DNA from: Alloscardovia macacae
GTDB lineage: Bacteria; Actinomycetota; Actinomycetes; Actinomycetales; Bifidobacteriaceae
Length of the DNA stretch: 64,000 nt
NCBI RefSeq assembly: GCF_002259705.1
Contig: NZ_MWWT01000002.1
Span: forward strand, 1 to 64,000
Direction: 5' to 3'
Notes under the pieces: model-generated
The model's database searches: none
The model's input: the letters and a program-made list of their open reading frames with translations, nothing else
Told to the model about the DNA's origin: nothing
Shown: in pieces, positions 61,169 to 64,000 of the stretch
How the letters are laid out: each line of letters opens with the position of its first letter
Numbering within the stretch: the stretch's first letter is position 1
Position numbers and translations under genes: made by a program

Positions 61169-62479
61169 TTAGCTCAAAGCCTTCACGTCTTCTACGAACT
61201 GCTTCCACGACTCTTCAGGAGTTTGCTCCTTCGTGCAATCCACTCTATCGAGTGCAGCACCGAACTTGCTGTCGATGTCGTAATACTTCGCATTAATATA
61301 TGGAATATGCTTGATTGTTTCTGCACGATTTGCAAAAATCTTACCTGTAGGAGCATTATTCAGGAAGTCATCCGTCTTATCTGCTACTTCTGGAGTAGCC
61401 TGAGCCTTAGGAGATGATGGGAAGTTCGATGCAGCCACAAATACCTTAGACTGCTGCTCTGGATTCGTCAGCCATGCTACGAGCTTCGCTGCTTCTTCCT
61501 TTACTGGAGAGGACTCTGGAATAGTCAGCCACGATCCACCTTGGTCCGTACCAGCTTCTCCAGGGAAGACATCAGCTACATTCCATCCCCTAAAGTCTGC
61601 ACCAGCATTACCCTTAACATTATTCACTTCCCATGCCGGACAAGTGAGCACTGCGAATCCATTTGGAGAGTTAAAAGATGCGTTCCAGTCATCAGACCAT
61701 GTGGATACCCCGGCAGAAAGATTCGCATTCTTCGTCAGAAGATTATACATATCATGGATTCCATCCTCAGTAGCGATAACCTTATCATCCTTTGATACGT
61801 ATACTTCTTCCTTCTGAACCTTCATTGCTGCAGCAACATCACCAAGATTATCAATGAACGGCTTTCCAGTCTTCTGAGTGTACCGTTGTCCGATCTCAAA
61901 GAACTTATCCCACGTAGCATTCTCGCCGCCGAAAAGTTCTTTGACTTGTTCACGGTCAGTAGGAAGCCCAGCCTGTTCAAAAAGATCCTGACGGTAGCAC
62001 AATGCAGTTGGACCGATATCCGTTCCAGCTCCTATAAGACGCCCAGAATCATCGGTACCCGTCTTCACTACCCAATCAGGCCAGTTATTATTCTTCGTAT
62101 AGTCTTTCAGGTCCATGAACTTATTCCCTATGGCACGGATAGAAGGCCACCAGGCTATGTCCACAGCAAAGATGTCATATGAATTTGAACCAGTGGAGAT
62201 AGAGGAATTAAAAGCAGTACGAGCCTCATCTGAAGAGGACGCCACTGTGGACTCTATCTTAATATTCGGATGAAGCTTTTCATACTCAGCAAACAAATCC
62301 GCACCAGGCTTTGCAGCAGTGGACTTCTCATAACCAAAGTTATTGAAAGTCTGGATTTTTATGACAGTTTTTCCATCAGCCGTCTTATTACCTTGAGTTG
62401 AGCTCCCACAGGCAGATAAACCAGCAAATATCATAGATGCTGTAACAGCTATGGCACCTAGCTTCATTGCTTTCTTCAT
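61169..62479 (-). CDS. Carbohydrate ABC transporter substrate-binding lipoprotein
   Basis: A 436-residue family 1 sugar-binding protein. The signal peptide ends in the lipobox FAGLSAC, with Cys at about residue 24. The mature part has IKIQTFNNFGYEKS, ANLSAGVSTWSDDWNASFNSPNGFAVLTCPAWEVNN and PESSPVKEEAAKLVAWLTNPEQQSKVFVAASNFPSSPKAQ, typical MalE/UgpB-type C-terminal blocks. First gene of the importer-GH1 operon. DNA here is visibly less GC-rich than in neighbouring regions. Several overlapping CGAAA/TTTCG dyads lie just upstream. Confidence 0.9.
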   Translation of the reverse strand: MKKAMKLGAIAVTASMIFAGLSACGSSTQGNKTADGKTVIKIQTFNNFGYEKSTAAKPGADLFAEYEKLHPNIKIESTVASSSDEARTAFNSSISTGSNSYDIFAVDIAWWPSIRAIGNKFMDLKDYTKNNNWPDWVVKTGTDDSGRLIGAGTDIGPTALCYRQDLFEQAGLPTDREQVKELFGGENATWDKFFEIGQRYTQKTGKPFIDNLGDVAAAMKVQKEEVYVSKDDKVIATEDGIHDMYNLLTKNANLSAGVSTWSDDWNASFNSPNGFAVLTCPAWEVNNVKGNAGADFRGWNVADVFPGEAGTDQGGSWLTIPESSPVKEEAAKLVAWLTNPEQQSKVFVAASNFPSSPKAQATPEVADKTDDFLNNAPTGKIFANRAETIKHIPYINAKYYDIDSKFGAALDRVDCTKEQTPEESWKQFVEDVKALS

Positions 62480-62764
62480 ACTTTTCCTTCCGTCGAAGGG
62501 TATGCGAAACTAGCATTTCGACATCACATCGAAACGACGAATTAGTCTCTCTCCCCTTGTTTTCTTTTCCCTCTCACCGTGGTGGGAAGTAGAGCTGCTG
62601 CGCTCTAAGCATTGAGAATAGGGGGGGGGGAGACTTCAGTTAGGCTTTCCTATCACCTTCGGCGTGTCGAAAACAAATAAACGGGGTAAAAACAGCTTAT
62701 TTTTCCTTCATTTAAAGTACAAATAAGCTTTTTTACCCCGTATATGTAAAGCATGATTACATAT
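62480..62764. other. clpB-sugar importer intergenic region: G10 tract, CGAAA dyads and an inverted repeat
   Basis: The region holds three CGAAA/TTTCG half-sites (62505-62509, 62516-62520, 62530-62534) near the binding protein's start, which could be an operator, a G10 tract (62621-62630), and an inverted repeat (62681-62741). No protein gene seen. Confidence 0.5.
62681..62741. repeat. Inverted repeat downstream of clpB
   Basis: ACGGGGTAAAAACAGCTTAT (62681-62700) pairs with its complement at 62721-62741, with a two-base mismatch in the arm. The clpB stop lies 23 bp away, so it may also end clpB transcription. Confidence 0.82.
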
Positions 62765-64000
62765 TTACTTTTCTCCCTCACCCCCGTCAGCCAGCGCCTC
62801 AGTAGCCCAGCTGGTCAGCTCGAGATGCTCGCCGCCAGTCTGATCCACGAGCACAGTGTCACCATCATGCACACGCCCGGACAGGAGCATACGTGCGAGC
62901 TGGTCGCCCACTTCGCTCTGGACGAGGCGGCGCAGTGGTCGCGCTCCGAAGGCAGGGTCGTAGCCCATGTCGGCGAGCCATTCGCGTGCCGAACTCGTAA
63001 CATCGAGAGTGATTCGACGGTCGGTCAGGCGCGAGGCCACAGCAGCCACCTGAATATCCACGATGCCCGCGAGTTCGTCGCGCGTCAGCGGTTCGAAGAC
63101 GATGAGGTCGTCGAGACGGTTGATGAATTCTGGCTTGAAGTGCGCGTGGACTGCGTTCAGCACGGCCTGCTTTCGCGCCGAGCTGTCCGAGCTGTCCGTA
63201 CCAGCCCCGAGAGCACCGTCCGCACCGGCGCCCGAGAGACCCGTCCCGAAAGCACCAGCCCCACCCACGAGGAACTGCGACCCCAGATTCGATGTGAGGA
63301 TCAGAATAGTATTCTTAAAGTCCACAGTCCGTCCCTGACCATCAGTCAGCCGCCCGTCGTCGAGCACCTGCAGCAGAATATCGAAGACTTCCGGATGCGC
63401 CTTCTCCACCTCGTCGAAAAGCACGACGGAGTAAGGGCGTCGGCGCACAGCCTCGGTGAGTTGGCCGCCCTCTTCATACCCTATGTACCCCGGTGCCGCA
63501 CCGATTAAGCGAGACACAGACGCCTTTTCCATGTATTCGCTCATGTCTATGCGCACCACAGCACGCTCGTCGTCGAAGAGGAAGTCGGCCAGAGCCTTCG
63601 CCAGTTCCGTCTTTCCCACGCCGGTCGGCCCGAGGAAGAGGAAGCTCGCCGTAGGCCTGTTCGGGTCGGAGATGCCGGCACGCGAGCGGCGCACTGCATC
63701 GCTGACTGCCCTTACGGCTTCCTTCTGGCCTATCACGCGCCGTCCCAGCTCGTCCTCCATGTGCAGGAGCTTTTCGTTTTCGCCCTGCATGAGGCGGCCC
63801 ACCGGGATGCCCGTCCAGTCCGAGACTATCTGGGCTATGGAGTCCGCGTCCACATGGTCAGGAACCATCGGCTCGTTCTGCGCTGCGGCATCGCCCGACG
63901 CCTCCGACGACGCCCCCGGCTGCCCTTCACCCGCAGCTGAGTTCTCCGCCGCAGCCAGCTCGCGCTGAATGCTCGGAATGTCGCCATACAGGATGCGCGA
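62765..64000 (-). CDS. clpB: ATP-dependent chaperone ClpB, C-terminal part
   Basis: The gene runs in from beyond the right edge; 412 residues are present. In frame from the window edge: [21 protein letters not shown], the end of the middle domain, an Ala/Gly/Ser-rich insertion, then [34 protein letters not shown] starting the second AAA domain. Walker [15 protein letters not shown], Walker [19 protein letters not shown], sensor [13 protein letters not shown] second insertion of Gly/Ala/Ser repeats ([21 protein letters not shown]) follows. ClpB rescues aggregated protein with DnaK. Confidence 0.92.
   Translation of the reverse strand, partial: SRILYGDIPSIQRELAAAENSAAGEGQPGASSEASGDAAAQNEPMVPDHVDADSIAQIVSDWTGIPVGRLMQGENEKLLHMEDELGRRVIGQKEAVRAVSDAVRRSRAGISDPNRPTASFLFLGPTGVGKTELAKALADFLFDDERAVVRIDMSEYMEKASVSRLIGAAPGYIGYEEGGQLTEAVRRRPYSVVLFDEVEKAHPEVFDILLQVLDDGRLTDGQGRTVDFKNTILILTSNLGSQFLVGGAGAFGTGLSGAGADGALGAGTDSSDSSARKQAVLNAVHAHFKPEFINRLDDLIVFEPLTRDELAGIVDIQVAAVASRLTDRRITLDVTSSAREWLADMGYDPAFGARPLRRLVQSEVGDQLARMLLSGRVHDGDTVLVDQTGGEHLELTSWATEALADGGEGEK

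Noticed and set aside
1-64000. rRNA and tRNA genes
   Set aside because: No rRNA segment and no T-loop (GGTTCGAATCC-like) with an acceptor stem was noticed in the gaps; a tRNAscan run would settle it.

Overview
The window looks like a chromosomal segment of a high-GC member of the Bifidobacteriaceae (Bifidobacterium or a relative such as Scardovia, Parascardovia or Alloscardovia); the species cannot be named from sequence alone. The signs are an actinobacterial gene order prfB-ftsE-ftsX-CHAP hydrolase-smpB, a DUF2469 gene near rplS/lepB/rnhB, actinobacterial-type dapD, type III pantothenate kinase, a LexA box of actinobacterial type, and LacI-type regulation of sugar genes (GH13, araBDA, GH1). 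I see no rRNA, tRNA, CRISPR array, prophage or intact IS transposase.

Layout: 1-320 flanking DNA with a large inverted repeat and a C9 tract; 321-2454 drug-type MFS exporter plus NmrA-like oxidoreductase; 2574-7789 a five-gene peptide/nickel-type ABC importer operon; 7907-10736 coaX, an RluA-type pseudouridine synthase and NAD(P)H-hydrate dehydratase; 11263-13149 glmS; 13276-16023 polar amino acid ABC importer; 16026-21378 smpB, CHAP hydrolase, ftsX, ftsE, prfB; 21601-23719 an orphan AAA-type ATPase behind a tandem operator-like repeat, then dapD; 24019-28475 map, mntP, an M13 peptidase and ssb; 28740-32977 proS, a PIF1/RecD-like helicase and orn; 33168-35481 GH13 alpha-glucosidase and cyclophilin; 35653-41295 the L-arabinose genes and a LacI regulator; 41323-45194 rnhB, lepB, rplS and an FAD oxidoreductase; 45549-52091 DUF2469, GNAT, gatB-gatA-gatC, SpoU methyltransferase and a degenerate phosphoribosyltransferase-like protein; 52132-56200 SOS-type rmuC divergent from an odd copper P-type ATPase; 56317-62479 GNAT, Nudix and a beta-glucoside ABC/GH1 cluster; 62765-64000 the 3' part of clpB.

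How they work together: AraB, AraD and AraA convert L-arabinose to D-xylulose 5-phosphate, which would feed the bifid shunt, under a LacI repressor whose likely operator overlaps the araB transcription start. A different LacI-type palindrome overlaps the -35 box of the GH13 gene. The ABC/GH1 cluster would import and hydrolyse a beta-glucoside. FtsE, FtsX and the coiled-coil CHAP hydrolase form the expected division-coupled cell-wall lysis module. GatC, GatA and GatB make glutaminyl/asparaginyl-tRNA.

Most unusual: (1) a copper-type P1B ATPase that keeps the phosphorylation and hinge motifs but lacks essentially the whole nucleotide-binding domain, fused to an N-terminal cupredoxin and a C-terminal YHS domain; (2) a dozen large intergenic inverted repeats with 9-30 bp arms, whose arm sequences recur as at least four families; (3) a short motif close to TGYCAATTYTYCC, strongly over-represented and often just after stop codons; (4) a 29-bp tandem repeat carrying six GTTATATA boxes in front of the orphan ATPase; (5) tandem-repeat low-complexity insertions in many housekeeping proteins and in-frame tandem stop codons; (6) several well-formed promoters whose predicted start site is at the ATG, implying leaderless mRNAs.
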